35,636 nt of DNA from an uncultured Clostridia bacterium (GTDB lineage: Bacteria > Bacillota_A > Clostridia > TANB77 > CAG-508). The first letter of the stretch is position 1, and every line of letters starts with the position of its first letter. The translations under genes and the position numbers were made by a program. The notes beneath the pieces were generated by a model. That model made no database searches and was not told the DNA's origin. It saw only the letters and a program-made list of their open reading frames with translations. Location: positions 1 through 35,636 of the forward strand of contig CANQLO010000015.1 in assembly GCA_947624715.1 (NCBI GenBank), written 5' to 3'. Below, one piece after another: positions 25,944 through 34,568 of the stretch.

Positions 25944-26040
25944 TTTTATAAAAAAATATAGTTATTTTTGAAAATGCCGCGTATCTGAGTCAGGTTGCTC
26001 GCGCGGGCATCTCTTGAAAAAATAACTATATTTTTTATAA
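25944..26040 (-). terminator. Very long hairpin after porB with a GC-rich top
   Basis: A perfect 19-bp stem (25951-25969 with 26018-26036), extended by several pairs with one bulge, closes a GC-rich top in which ATGCCGCG (25974-25981) pairs with CGCGGGCAT (26002-26010) around a loop with CTGAGTCAGG. The minus strand has a T run after it, so it ends the por operon. The GC-rich top is out of keeping with the local base composition. Confidence 0.7.
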
Positions 26041-26071
26041 ATATTAACTTTAATTATATCTTTTACTATTC

Positions 26072-27019
26072 TTATTTATTTGTCATTTCTTCTTTTGCTA
26101 AAAGTTCATTCCATCTTAAATCTACTTCTTTTTGTAGTTCTTCTATCATCCATTCATTTCCTGGTTTAAATAGATGTTTGAAACGTTTTTGAGTCTTTAA
26201 AAATTCTTCTACTGGTAATTTATTAGCTGGTTTATATGTTATATGGTATACTCCATTCTCTACTTCATATAATGGCCACCAACATGTATCAACTGCTAAT
26301 TTGTTTATTTTCATTAAATCCTCAGTTGGATATCCCCAACCTCTTGGGCATGGTGCTAATACATTTAAAAATTTTCCACCTTCAATATTTAAAGCTTTTT
26401 CTGCTTTTTCATACAAATCCTTAAAGTTAGCTACAGCTGCTGTTTGAGCAACATATGGTAAATGATGTGCAACCATTATTTCTGTTAAATCTTTTCTAGG
26501 TTGCATTTTTCCTGGAATTACACTACCAGCAGGAGAAGTTGTTGTGTCTGCAAATCTTGGTGTTGCTGATGAACGTTGTATACCTGTATTCATGTATGCC
26601 CCATTATCATAACAAACATAAGTCATATCATGACCTCTTTCCATTGCTCCAGAAAGGCTTTGAATTCCTATATCATATGTTCCACCATCTCCACCAAATA
26701 TTATAAACTTGGTATTATTATCTTGTGGTAACTTTCCTTGTTTCTTTAATGATTTATAAGCCGCTTCTACTCCTGATTCTGCTGCAGATGCTGATTCAAA
26801 AGCCGTATGAATATATGAATCTGTCCAAGATGTATATGGATAAATACAAGATGAAACTTCCATACAGCCTGTTGCATTTGATACAACAACATGGTCATTT
26901 TCATTTACTGCACGTAGAATCATTCTTACTACTGCCGGTGCTCCACATCCAGCACACATTCTATGTCCTGATGTAAATCTTGATGGTTTATTAGCAACTA
27001 CTTCTTTTACATTATACAT
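26072..27019 (-). CDS. porB: Pyruvate:ferredoxin oxidoreductase, beta subunit
   Basis: 315 residues, full length. This subunit binds thiamine diphosphate and an iron-sulfur cluster. Cys22 and Cys25 (HRMCAGCGAP), Cys in NATGCMEV and a later Cys in LAPCPRGWG are the expected cluster ligands. The ThDP/Mg motif is GGDGGTYDIG ... NGAYMNTGIQRS. Together with PorA, PorG and PorD it splits pyruvate into acetyl-CoA and CO2 and reduces ferredoxin, the central step of anaerobic pyruvate use. It is the last gene of the operon, with AAAGGAAA before the ATG and a large terminator behind. Confidence 0.95.
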   Translation of the reverse strand: MYNVKEVVANKPSRFTSGHRMCAGCGAPAVVRMILRAVNENDHVVVSNATGCMEVSSCIYPYTSWTDSYIHTAFESASAAESGVEAAYKSLKKQGKLPQDNNTKFIIFGGDGGTYDIGIQSLSGAMERGHDMTYVCYDNGAYMNTGIQRSSATPRFADTTTSPAGSVIPGKMQPRKDLTEIMVAHHLPYVAQTAAVANFKDLYEKAEKALNIEGGKFLNVLAPCPRGWGYPTEDLMKINKLAVDTCWWPLYEVENGVYHITYKPANKLPVEEFLKTQKRFKHLFKPGNEWMIEELQKEVDLRWNELLAKEEMTNK

Positions 27020-27092
27020 TTTTATTTCCTTTCTTTGTGTTTATACACAAACTAAATTTTTTTGACCTAGTGCTTTTGTTTTGCACTCAATT

Positions 27093-28265
27093 TTATCCTC
27101 TTAATCCCAAAAATCTATATGGATTACTCATATCATTTAGGTTTTGTAAATCTTCATATACTTGATTTATTTGTTCTTCAGTAACATCTCTACCTCCAAT
27201 ACCATATGAATAATTTATTGTTGGTACATGAACACCTTCTACAAACATGGCTGATGTAACATCCTCGTATAAAGGTCCACCTGTTGCATTAAGTAGTGGA
27301 ACTCTATCAAGTATTGCTACTGATTTTTTACCTTCTAATGCTTTTGCAATTAAATTTCCTGGGAAAGGTCTAAATACTCTTATTTTTAGCAATCCTGCTT
27401 TAATACCTTTTTCTCTTAATGAATCAACAACATTTTTAACTGTTCCAGCTGTTGAGTTCATACATATTACTACATATTCAGCATCTTCTAATTGATATCC
27501 CTCAAAGAAATCATATTTTCTTCCTGTCATTTTTTCAAAATCTAATGCAACTTCAGCTATAACTTTTTTAGCATTATCCATAGCTTCAGCTTGCTGTCTT
27601 TTATGTTCTGTTAAGTATGGTTGTAAATCCATTGGTCCTATTGCTATTGGCTCTTCTTTATTTAATAAATAATGTTCTGGTTGATATTTTCCAACAAATT
27701 CTTTAACCTTTTCATCTTCTAATAATTCAATATTTTCAATAGCATGTGATGTTATAAATCCATCTTGGCAAACCATAAGTGGTAACATTACATCTTTATG
27801 TTCTGCTATTCTATGTGCCATTATCATGTTGTCATAAGCTTCTTGGTTAGTTTCTGAAAAAATCATTATCCAACCACTATCTCTTACAGACATAGCATCA
27901 GAATGATCACAATGTATATTAAGTGGTCCAGAAATTGCTCTATCAACCAATGCCATTACTATTGGAAGTCTTGAACTTGATGCAATTTGTATCATTTCCC
28001 ACATATACTCTAATCCATTTGCAGATGTTGCTGTCATTGCTCTTGCTCCTGCTGCTTCTGCTCCAATACAAGCACTCATAGCACTATGCTCACTTTCAAC
28101 TGCAACAAATTCTGTATCTACTTGACCATTATCAACATAACTTGAAAAATATTGTGGAATTTCAGTTGATGGTGTTATTGGAAAGGCTGCAACTACATCT
28201 GGATTTATTTGTTTCATTGCATATGATGTAGCTTCATTTCCACTTAGACGTTCTCTAATACTCAT
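27093..28265 (-). CDS. porA: Pyruvate:ferredoxin oxidoreductase, alpha subunit
   Basis: 390 residues, full length. It carries the pyrimidine-side ThDP-binding and the transketolase C-terminal-like domains: AFPITPSTEIPQYF, EFVAVESEHSAMSACIGAEAAGAR, TATSANGLEYMWE in the first, and VVICMNSTAGTVKNVVDSLREKGIKAGLLKIRVFRPFP in the second. It starts one base after the porD stop codon, with AGGAGG inside the end of porD, so translation is closely tied to that gene. Confidence 0.95.
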   Translation of the reverse strand: MSIRERLSGNEATSYAMKQINPDVVAAFPITPSTEIPQYFSSYVDNGQVDTEFVAVESEHSAMSACIGAEAAGARAMTATSANGLEYMWEMIQIASSSRLPIVMALVDRAISGPLNIHCDHSDAMSVRDSGWIMIFSETNQEAYDNMIMAHRIAEHKDVMLPLMVCQDGFITSHAIENIELLEDEKVKEFVGKYQPEHYLLNKEEPIAIGPMDLQPYLTEHKRQQAEAMDNAKKVIAEVALDFEKMTGRKYDFFEGYQLEDAEYVVICMNSTAGTVKNVVDSLREKGIKAGLLKIRVFRPFPGNLIAKALEGKKSVAILDRVPLLNATGGPLYEDVTSAMFVEGVHVPTINYSYGIGGRDVTEEQINQVYEDLQNLNDMSNPYRFLGLRG

Positions 28266-28266
28266 G

Positions 28267-28560
28267 TTATTTATCCTCCTCTTCCATTACGATTGCTCCA
28301 AATGGGCATACTTTTGCACATACTCCACATCCCTTACAGTAATCATAATTAAAATCTTTTCTCAAACAATCTTTTCCAACTGGTATCGCATCATCTGGGC
28401 ATACTGGAAAGCATAATCCACATTGTTTGCACTTATCACTAAGATATACTGGCTTAGCACTTCTCCAATCACCTGTTTTAAAGTCTCTTGCATTTCCTGC
28501 GTCGTATATTGTACCTCCTGGAGTCATTTCTTGCCATGGTGTGTTTTTATCTATATTCAT
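28267..28560 (-). CDS. porD: Pyruvate:ferredoxin oxidoreductase, delta (ferredoxin-like) subunit
   Basis: 97 residues. Two full [4Fe-4S] motifs, CKQCGLCFPVCP and CKGCGVCAKVCP, mark the two-cluster ferredoxin subunit that passes electrons on to ferredoxin. Of two adjacent ATGs, the second (28560) is preferred because AAGGAGG lies five bases before it; the first (28563) is too close. Confidence 0.94.
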   Translation of the reverse strand: MNIDKNTPWQEMTPGGTIYDAGNARDFKTGDWRSAKPVYLSDKCKQCGLCFPVCPDDAIPVGKDCLRKDFNYDYCKGCGVCAKVCPFGAIVMEEEDK

Positions 28561-28674
28561 CATTTCCTCCTTCTAGCTTTTAAAAAGCTTTTAGTTTTTT
28601 CATATTTTTTAATTTTTTATCCTGTGCTGGCTTTATCTTTTATTTTATACTTGAAAAAATGTATCTCAAAATAA

Positions 28675-29256
28675 TTATTGAATTTTCTTTATTTGCTCTA
28701 AGGCTAAACTTAAAGCTTTCATATTTCCTTCAATAACTTCTGGTTTTTTAGCAAATTTATGTTTAAAAGAACCTTCCATATCTCTTAAAAAATCTTCTTC
28801 TGGTATTATTTCTGTTACTTTTACTATTGCTGCAAGCATTGGAGTATTAGGGAAATACTTTCCTAATGCTTCTTCTGATACTTTTCTAGCATCTATTGTA
28901 TAAACGCTTCCCTTGTATCCATTTAGAAGTGGGGCTATTTCTTCAATAGTTTTGGTTGTGTTAATAACTATTGCTCCATCTTCCTTTAACCCTGCTGTAA
29001 CATCTACTGCTGTTAATAATGTGTCATCTACTACTACTACATAATCTGGCTCATATATATTGCTATGTACTCTAATTGGATCTGTACTAATTCGGTTATA
29101 AGCTGTAATTGGAGCTCCCATTCTTTCTGGTCCATATTCTGGAAAACCCTGTATGTACTTGCCAGTATTAAATGCTGCATCTGCAAGAAGTAAAGACGCT
29201 GTTTTTGCACCTTGTCCTCCTCTTCCGTGCCATCTTATTTCAATTAAATTTTTCAT
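28675..29256 (-). CDS. porG: Pyruvate:ferredoxin oxidoreductase, gamma subunit
   Basis: 193 residues, full length, starting with IEIRWHGRGGQGAKTASLLL, the hallmark of the 2-oxoacid oxidoreductase gamma domain, then PEYGPERMGAPITAYNRIS. It is the first gene of the porG-D-A-B operon, the four-subunit arrangement, in contrast to the single-chain enzyme of many Clostridium species. AAAGGAGG stands six bases before the ATG. Confidence 0.95.
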   Translation of the reverse strand: MKNLIEIRWHGRGGQGAKTASLLLADAAFNTGKYIQGFPEYGPERMGAPITAYNRISTDPIRVHSNIYEPDYVVVVDDTLLTAVDVTAGLKEDGAIVINTTKTIEEIAPLLNGYKGSVYTIDARKVSEEALGKYFPNTPMLAAIVKVTEIIPEEDFLRDMEGSFKHKFAKKPEVIEGNMKALSLALEQIKKIQ

Positions 29257-29319
29257 TAATTGCCTCCTTTATAAAATTTGTTGCATATTTTAGTATATTA
29301 GTAATTGTATATTTTAATT

Positions 29320-29371
29320 CTAGTAAATTTAAATCTAGTTTAAGTATATATTTATTTAAATTCATTGTCAA
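29320..29371 (-). promoter_or_regulatory. Promoter of the por operon with an operator-like palindrome
   Basis: On the minus strand TTGACA (29371-29366), 17-bp spacer, TATACT (29348-29343). Just downstream, at the predicted start, lies an AT-rich imperfect palindrome bounded by two CTAG (29320-29323 and 29335-29338), a suitable repressor site. Confidence 0.65.
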
Positions 29372-29422
29372 TCATTCATATAAGTTTTCTGACTGGTTAT
29401 ATCAAATTTTTATGAATAAAAC

Positions 29423-29445
29423 AAAGCAGGATTAACCCCTGCTTT
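29423..29445 (-). terminator. Terminator of the helicase-nuclease gene
   Basis: AAAGCAGG (29423-29430) pairs with CCTGCTTT (29438-29445); the minus strand continues GTTTTATT. It lies seven bases after the stop codon. Confidence 0.75.
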
Positions 29446-29451
29446 TAAAAT

Positions 29452-32400
29452 TTATAATAAATATCGTTTTATAATCTCTTCAATTTTTACTGCGTCTATT
29501 CCACCTTTTTCATCATCATAAGTTACAATTAGATTTTTTCCCTCTATGATTCCGTTTTCTTCATAAATTTTTTTCTTTGTTTCCCAATGCATTTTATAAT
29601 TTATATCAGTCATCATGCCACAATGTTCCCAATACCATACATCACCTAAATCTGTTTTTATTGTGAAATCTGGAATTCTAATACTATTATCTTTTAAAAT
29701 TAATTCTTTTTCGTAATAATATTTTATGTCACCTTTTCTTTCATAATCATACAAAATATTGGCAATAATTACCTCAGACTTTGATCTAACTAAATCACCT
29801 TTAAGTGTTTTGTGTATTTTATTTTCATCAAAATATTTATTATTGTATATAACAATACTTGGTTTTTGTTCTTTTACTTCTGAAAATAAATCTGTTAACC
29901 TTTGTGCAATATTTGAATTATCATCTGTAGAATAATATAATAATTTATATGGCTCATCATTGTATAAAACTATTATCTTATCAATTTGTCTAGTTAAAGC
30001 AGTATATAACATTTCTTTTGAAATCATTCTACTATCTTTGTCTAAAACTAATATAACTTTATTAAATTGACTTCCTTGGGCTTTATGTACTGTTAATGCA
30101 TATGCTAATTCTAAAACATCATCACTTTCCTCATTAAATTCTGATGGATCATAGGCATAATCAATACCTAATTGAGATGAAAATTCAACATGTAACTGCT
30201 TTGTAAAATCACCATTCTTCTTTCCAAAATGTAATCCTGCAATTCCTATTTCACCATTTGCAACATATAAATATTCTTTTTTATTATTATTAGAATTATA
30301 TCCATTTCTTCTTTTATTAATTACATTAATTACTTTATCACCATAGACTATTTTTTCAGGTCCCAAACTTTTACATATTACTTTATATTGTCCATATTTT
30401 TTTGATAGTTCTATAAAGTTAGATTTAAATTTCTCATGTATTAATTTATTTATACTAACTACTCCATGTGGCATATTTCTAACAGGTGCTAGTATTTGCC
30501 ACTTTTCAACATTTTTACTACATCCTAAATTAAAATAGTTATATCCATTTGCATATGTAATTGCACCAAGAGATTCATTAAATCCGCAAATATCATTAGC
30601 ATCTTTTAATTGTAATTCTTTAACTAAAATTTCTAATATTTTCTTTTCTAAATTTTCCTTATTTTCCCATTTTTCAAATCTAATTCTATTTTGGTTACTA
30701 TTTATTATATTTGATATAATATTATCCTGCATTTCTGCATTATCAATAAACATATTTGAAAATTCTACGTCAAGCATATTTTCTATCCCTTTTTGTCTTC
30801 TGTTAATAATTAGTTTCTTATAGTTTTCAGGAAATTTTTCTTCAAGCAAATTAATCAAATCAACAAAAGGCTTGCCTGCACCTATAGGTGGTAATTGATT
30901 TGAATCACCAACAAAAATTATTCTCCTAGCTGTTCTTATAGCTTGAATAAGAGCTCCAAACATTTCTTCAGTTAGCATAGATGATTCATCAATAATTACT
31001 GTTTCTGGAACATCAGCATCCTTATCTGATAAAATATACTTCATATTATCAAAATTAAATCTATCACTTTTAGATAAAAATTGTGCAATGTTATATGTTT
31101 CGAAATCAATGGCATTTTTTCCCATACTTTCCTTTAATCTCACTGCAGCCTTTCCTGTTGGTGCTAAAAGTAGAACTCCGTTATTCTTAATTTCTGGCAA
31201 GTTACAAAAAATTGATAATACTGTTGTTTTACCTGTTCCTGCCCCTCCAGTAAGAGCAAATATTCGCGATTTTGACATTTTATTAAGAGCATCTATTTTT
31301 TCTTTTCTAGCATTTAGTTCCTGTAATTTGGCATTTTCATTTTTTTCTTTGATTTCACCCAAAAAATCGTTGACTATTTTTTCCCAATCAATATCTAGTT
31401 CTAATGATGTTGCATTTAATCTTTTATTTATATTTTTTTCAATAATTGTTTCAAATTCCTGTAAGCGAACCAATTTATAGTAATGTGAATCATCTTTTAG
31501 TTCTTTTACATCAATCTCATCTGCAAAAAATTCATTATATGATAATAAATTATTCATATTAAATTCTGCTTTTATCTTTATAATCGAATTTGTATTTTCA
31601 TTATAGTCTTCTAGTAATTCCATTAATTTATTAATCGGCAAAATTGTATTGCCATTTTGAGCTTCATTTTCCAATAAAGATACTATTAAAGCTCTAATTC
31701 TTCTTTTATCGTTTACTCCATTCATAGCACTTTGAGTTTCTATAAGATAGTCTTTTTTTAATGATGGAATATAATACATAGCAAAATCTACCTTTTTAAT
31801 AGATATATATATACTATTTATTAGTCTTGTTTTTTCATATAATAAATATGGATTATTAATTATTGCTTTATTAGAGAAATTCCCTTTTATAGAGTTTTTC
31901 TTTAATATTTCAATTCTTTTTTCTTCATTAAAAATTGTATCTGCTTGCAATGCATTTAATGAAAATCTTGATAAAAGTCTAAATAATTCTTTTTGTTCTT
32001 CTGTTAAAATGTTATTCCAAGTATTTTGATCCTTTTCTTCAATATTTTTTGAAAATCTATCCTCTAAATATTCTTTCGGATTTTTCATCACTTTATCAAA
32101 ATAATCCCATAAATTTTCATTTCTTTGTTTTGCATTTTTTAATATCTCTTCTCCAATTGGAAATGCTCCTCTATTTATTCCTAAAGCATAAAGCATTGAA
32201 TAAAATCCTGGATATTCTCCTCTTTGTTCTAAAACAATATCTAATTTTTTTTGTAACCAATTTATTACATTACTATAATCTCTATTAAGTATTGAGGAAA
32301 TTGTTTTATAAGTTTTTATACATTTTAAGATTATTTCAATTACATTATCATAAGATACATGTTCTGCTGCATAAGAAAACTCGTCATACGCTTCTTGTGG

Positions 32401-33195
32401 TGCAAAAACAACAATCGAATTATAATCAAAATCCAAATTATTTCTCGTTTTTTCGTATATTTCTTTATATGGAATAATAAATCCATTATTGTTATCCTCT
32501 CTTATTGAATGACTTACCATTGTTTCCCATGTTAAAGAGTTAAGTTCTGGATGTTGTTCATTTACATATTCTTTTACACCTGTTAGCTTTAGAATGTCTC
32601 CTATGCCTATAATAACTCTTCCTGGTTCATCTGTATATGGTATCTGTTTTGCATATATTATACACAAAGATTCATTTGGAATAACATTTTTATAAAAGGC
32701 TTTAAAAATTTCTCCTTGATTATGTTTTGTTTGAATCCATGTAGTTTTAATATTAACTGGTTCAATTTCATCATTATAATCAATATCATAATATTTTGAT
32801 TTTTCTTCAATATTAGCTTTCATTGTCCAAAAATATGGTCTGCTCGGCAATGAATATGGCGGATATTTAACCTCTACAGATTTAAAGTCTTTATAGTTCT
32901 CATAACTATCTTTAAAAAATGAATATCTACTATCAAAATATCTTTCTTTATAAGGGTGATCTGAAATTCTTGTTATTTCAGATTTATTCATAAACGCAGC
33001 ACCTTCATTTATACATGGAATATAAGTATGATTTTTTAAACATTGTCCACATATCTTATCTTCTAATTCATCGTTTTTATTTTCGGATATATTATTTAAC
33101 TTTAAACATGAAATATTCTCGCTTGGTTTTTTGCAAATAGTTCCATCCCAACCGTTATCATGCCATGGAACTCTAATTGATATATGTTGTACCAT
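29452..33195 (-). CDS. RecD-like helicase with nuclease-like C terminus, putative defence protein
   Basis: 1,247 residues. The N terminus (VQHISIRVPWHDNGWDG) is followed by several Cys (ICKK, SCLK, CGQCLKN, YIPC in the first 65 residues) that could bind zinc. A long helical part follows. A superfamily 1 RecD-type helicase lies at about 640-1090: Walker A TGGAGTGKTT (about 650), Walker B VIIDESSML (about 735), FVGDSNQLPPIGAG, and the end motif LTVHKAQGSQF...LYTALTR. The C terminus (about 1130-1245) has VRSKSEV, IRIPDFTI and WYWEHCGM, the spacing of a PD-(D/E)xK-type nuclease in which Glu, Asp and Glu-His would be active. The start is ATG 33195, since GGAGG lies seven bases before it. The neighbourhood (Fic, HsdS) suggests anti-phage or anti-plasmid defence. 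No named system was recognised; the function is inferred. Confidence 0.75.
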   Translation of the reverse strand: MVQHISIRVPWHDNGWDGTICKKPSENISCLKLNNISENKNDELEDKICGQCLKNHTYIPCINEGAAFMNKSEITRISDHPYKERYFDSRYSFFKDSYENYKDFKSVEVKYPPYSLPSRPYFWTMKANIEEKSKYYDIDYNDEIEPVNIKTTWIQTKHNQGEIFKAFYKNVIPNESLCIIYAKQIPYTDEPGRVIIGIGDILKLTGVKEYVNEQHPELNSLTWETMVSHSIREDNNNGFIIPYKEIYEKTRNNLDFDYNSIVVFAPQEAYDEFSYAAEHVSYDNVIEIILKCIKTYKTISSILNRDYSNVINWLQKKLDIVLEQRGEYPGFYSMLYALGINRGAFPIGEEILKNAKQRNENLWDYFDKVMKNPKEYLEDRFSKNIEEKDQNTWNNILTEEQKELFRLLSRFSLNALQADTIFNEEKRIEILKKNSIKGNFSNKAIINNPYLLYEKTRLINSIYISIKKVDFAMYYIPSLKKDYLIETQSAMNGVNDKRRIRALIVSLLENEAQNGNTILPINKLMELLEDYNENTNSIIKIKAEFNMNNLLSYNEFFADEIDVKELKDDSHYYKLVRLQEFETIIEKNINKRLNATSLELDIDWEKIVNDFLGEIKEKNENAKLQELNARKEKIDALNKMSKSRIFALTGGAGTGKTTVLSIFCNLPEIKNNGVLLLAPTGKAAVRLKESMGKNAIDFETYNIAQFLSKSDRFNFDNMKYILSDKDADVPETVIIDESSMLTEEMFGALIQAIRTARRIIFVGDSNQLPPIGAGKPFVDLINLLEEKFPENYKKLIINRRQKGIENMLDVEFSNMFIDNAEMQDNIISNIINSNQNRIRFEKWENKENLEKKILEILVKELQLKDANDICGFNESLGAITYANGYNYFNLGCSKNVEKWQILAPVRNMPHGVVSINKLIHEKFKSNFIELSKKYGQYKVICKSLGPEKIVYGDKVINVINKRRNGYNSNNNKKEYLYVANGEIGIAGLHFGKKNGDFTKQLHVEFSSQLGIDYAYDPSEFNEESDDVLELAYALTVHKAQGSQFNKVILVLDKDSRMISKEMLYTALTRQIDKIIVLYNDEPYKLLYYSTDDNSNIAQRLTDLFSEVKEQKPSIVIYNNKYFDENKIHKTLKGDLVRSKSEVIIANILYDYERKGDIKYYYEKELILKDNSIRIPDFTIKTDLGDVWYWEHCGMMTDINYKMHWETKKKIYEENGIIEGKNLIVTYDDEKGGIDAVKIEEIIKRYLL

Positions 33196-33346
33196 ATTAA
33201 TTTCCTCCAACTATTTTTATTATACTTTCTTTTTTTATTATATGATTCAGAAATAATTTTATTAATTTGTTCATATGAAAGTATGTTTTCTTTCTCTTTT
33301 TTTAATATTTCTATAAAGTCTTCTACACTGTTAATTAATGGATATC

Positions 33347-33457
33347 CTATATACTTTCTCCCAAAATGTCATCACATTTTTCTTCTATTTTTTTTGCAAT
33401 TTCTTGCATAATTTCTATCTTACTTCTTTCTATACTATTTCCTATTACTTTTAACAT
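33347..33457 (-). CDS. Small ORF between the Fic gene and the helicase, possibly frameshifted
   Basis: The ATG overlaps the Fic stop codon (TAATG) and AAGGAGG lies just upstream inside the Fic gene, so the frame is surely set to be translated. It gives 36 residues, basic and helical (MLKVIGNSIERSKIEIMQEI...). If one more G is placed in the GGG run at about 33358-33360, the frame instead goes on as RKYIGYPLINSVEDFIEILKK and continues towards the helicase start, giving a protein of 80 residues or more. That is a sensible amphipathic sequence, so a single-base loss is suspected. Unknown family; as a fixed neighbour of Fic and helicase it may be a third component. Confidence 0.5.
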   Translation of the reverse strand: MLKVIGNSIERSKIEIMQEIAKKIEEKCDDILGESI

Positions 33458-34410
33458 TATTTGCCTCCTTCATTCTTAGTTTGTTTTAAAAAATGTTCTA
33501 TTACACCTTTATACTGATCTTGTGCATTTAAGCAAGTATCTATTAAATATCCTTTTTCTTTATTAGTTTGATATTGATTTAATCCCCTATAATAAAACAA
33601 TTTGTCTTTATCTAAAATAATAAATGGTACTATATTATTTTTTAAACATTCTTTAAATGCAATTATTCTACCAACTCTTCCATTACCATCTTGAAAAGGA
33701 TGAATTTTTTCAAACTTAGCATGAAATTCTATTATTTCATTAATTGTGATTTCTTTTAAAGATTCATACCATTCCAATAATTTTTTCATATCTCTTTCAA
33801 CATTTTTGGGTTCTGAAGTTTTTAAACCTCCAACTTCATTTGCTAACTTTTTATATTTACCTACATTAAACCAATTTTTTCTACTATCTGATGTGCCTTC
33901 TTTTAATATTTTGTGAAACTCTTTTATCATTTTTTCTGTTAGTTTTTTATCTGCTATATCTAGCATATAATCTACCAGTTTAAAATGGTTAGCTGTTTCT
34001 AAAATGTCATCTAAATCTGTTATTGAATCTTTCTCTGCCAATAATGTATTGGTCTCATAAATATATCTAGTTTGATCTTCCGTCAGTTTACTTCCTTCAA
34101 TATGGTTTGTATTATAAGCAAAAGTAATTTGAGTATTATGATATAAATTACCTTTTAATTTCATGTTTTTTTGTTCTCTTAACACTTCTAAGATGTTTAT
34201 CTTAGATATATCAAAATCATCCTCTTTTAGTAAATCATCAATTGAAACTTCATATAATTCAGATAACTTTTTTAATGACTCAATATTCGGTTCTAATGTT
34301 CCAGCTTCATATTTTGATATTGTTGCTGCTTTTACTCCTAGTATATCAGCCACTTCATTTTGAGTCATATTTTTCTTTTCTCTATATAATTTTATTTTTT
34401 CTCTTAACAT
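33457..34410 (-). CDS. HTH-Fic protein (class II, self-inhibited AMP transferase type)
   Basis: 317 residues. Residues 1-60 are an XRE-type helix-turn-helix (KNMTQNEVADILGVKAATISKYEAGTLEPN). After a linker comes a Fic domain with the active motif HPFQDGNGRVGR (about 238-249), which fits HxFx(D/E)GNGRxxR fully. Upstream, NTNHIEG (about 101-107) fits the (S/T)xxxE(G/N) inhibitory helix, placing it in class II, where the Glu blocks ATP until released. Fic proteins usually transfer AMP to a Ser, Thr or Tyr hydroxyl. The HTH suggests that the protein also controls its own promoter. ATG 34410 has AAAGGAGAG upstream. Its stop overlaps the next ORF. Confidence 0.9.
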   Translation of the reverse strand: MLREKIKLYREKKNMTQNEVADILGVKAATISKYEAGTLEPNIESLKKLSELYEVSIDDLLKEDDFDISKINILEVLREQKNMKLKGNLYHNTQITFAYNTNHIEGSKLTEDQTRYIYETNTLLAEKDSITDLDDILETANHFKLVDYMLDIADKKLTEKMIKEFHKILKEGTSDSRKNWFNVGKYKKLANEVGGLKTSEPKNVERDMKKLLEWYESLKEITINEIIEFHAKFEKIHPFQDGNGRVGRIIAFKECLKNNIVPFIILDKDKLFYYRGLNQYQTNKEKGYLIDTCLNAQDQYKGVIEHFLKQTKNEGGK

Positions 34411-34425
34411 AATAAAAACTCTCCT

Positions 34426-34530
34426 TTTTGGTATACTATTATTATATCATATTATTTCCAAAAAAGAAAGTTTTTTATTTTTATATTATTAAAATATTTC
34501 TATTATAGATATTTATTATTTATACCAAAA
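34426..34530. promoter_or_regulatory. Promoter/operator of the HTH-Fic gene with an inverted repeat pair
   Basis: Minus-strand TATAAT (34446-34441) with a weak -35 (TTTCTT, 34469-34464) precedes the Fic gene. The 23 bases at 34426-34448, covering the -10 box, recur inverted at 34508-34530 with 18 of 23 positions equal (both with TATACCAAAA). This looks like an operator pair for the HTH of the Fic protein; alternatively RNA from upstream genes could fold into one long hairpin ahead of the Fic ribosome binding site. Confidence 0.45.
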
Positions 34531-34568
34531 TCTCATAAATTTTTTTTAAGATTTAATATAGCTTTTTT

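Noticed and set aside
25970..26015. Riboswitch in the GC-rich hairpin between porB and the SNF2 gene
   Set aside because: It lies after porB and upstream of the SNF2 promoter, in the place of a terminator, and fits no riboswitch class I know.
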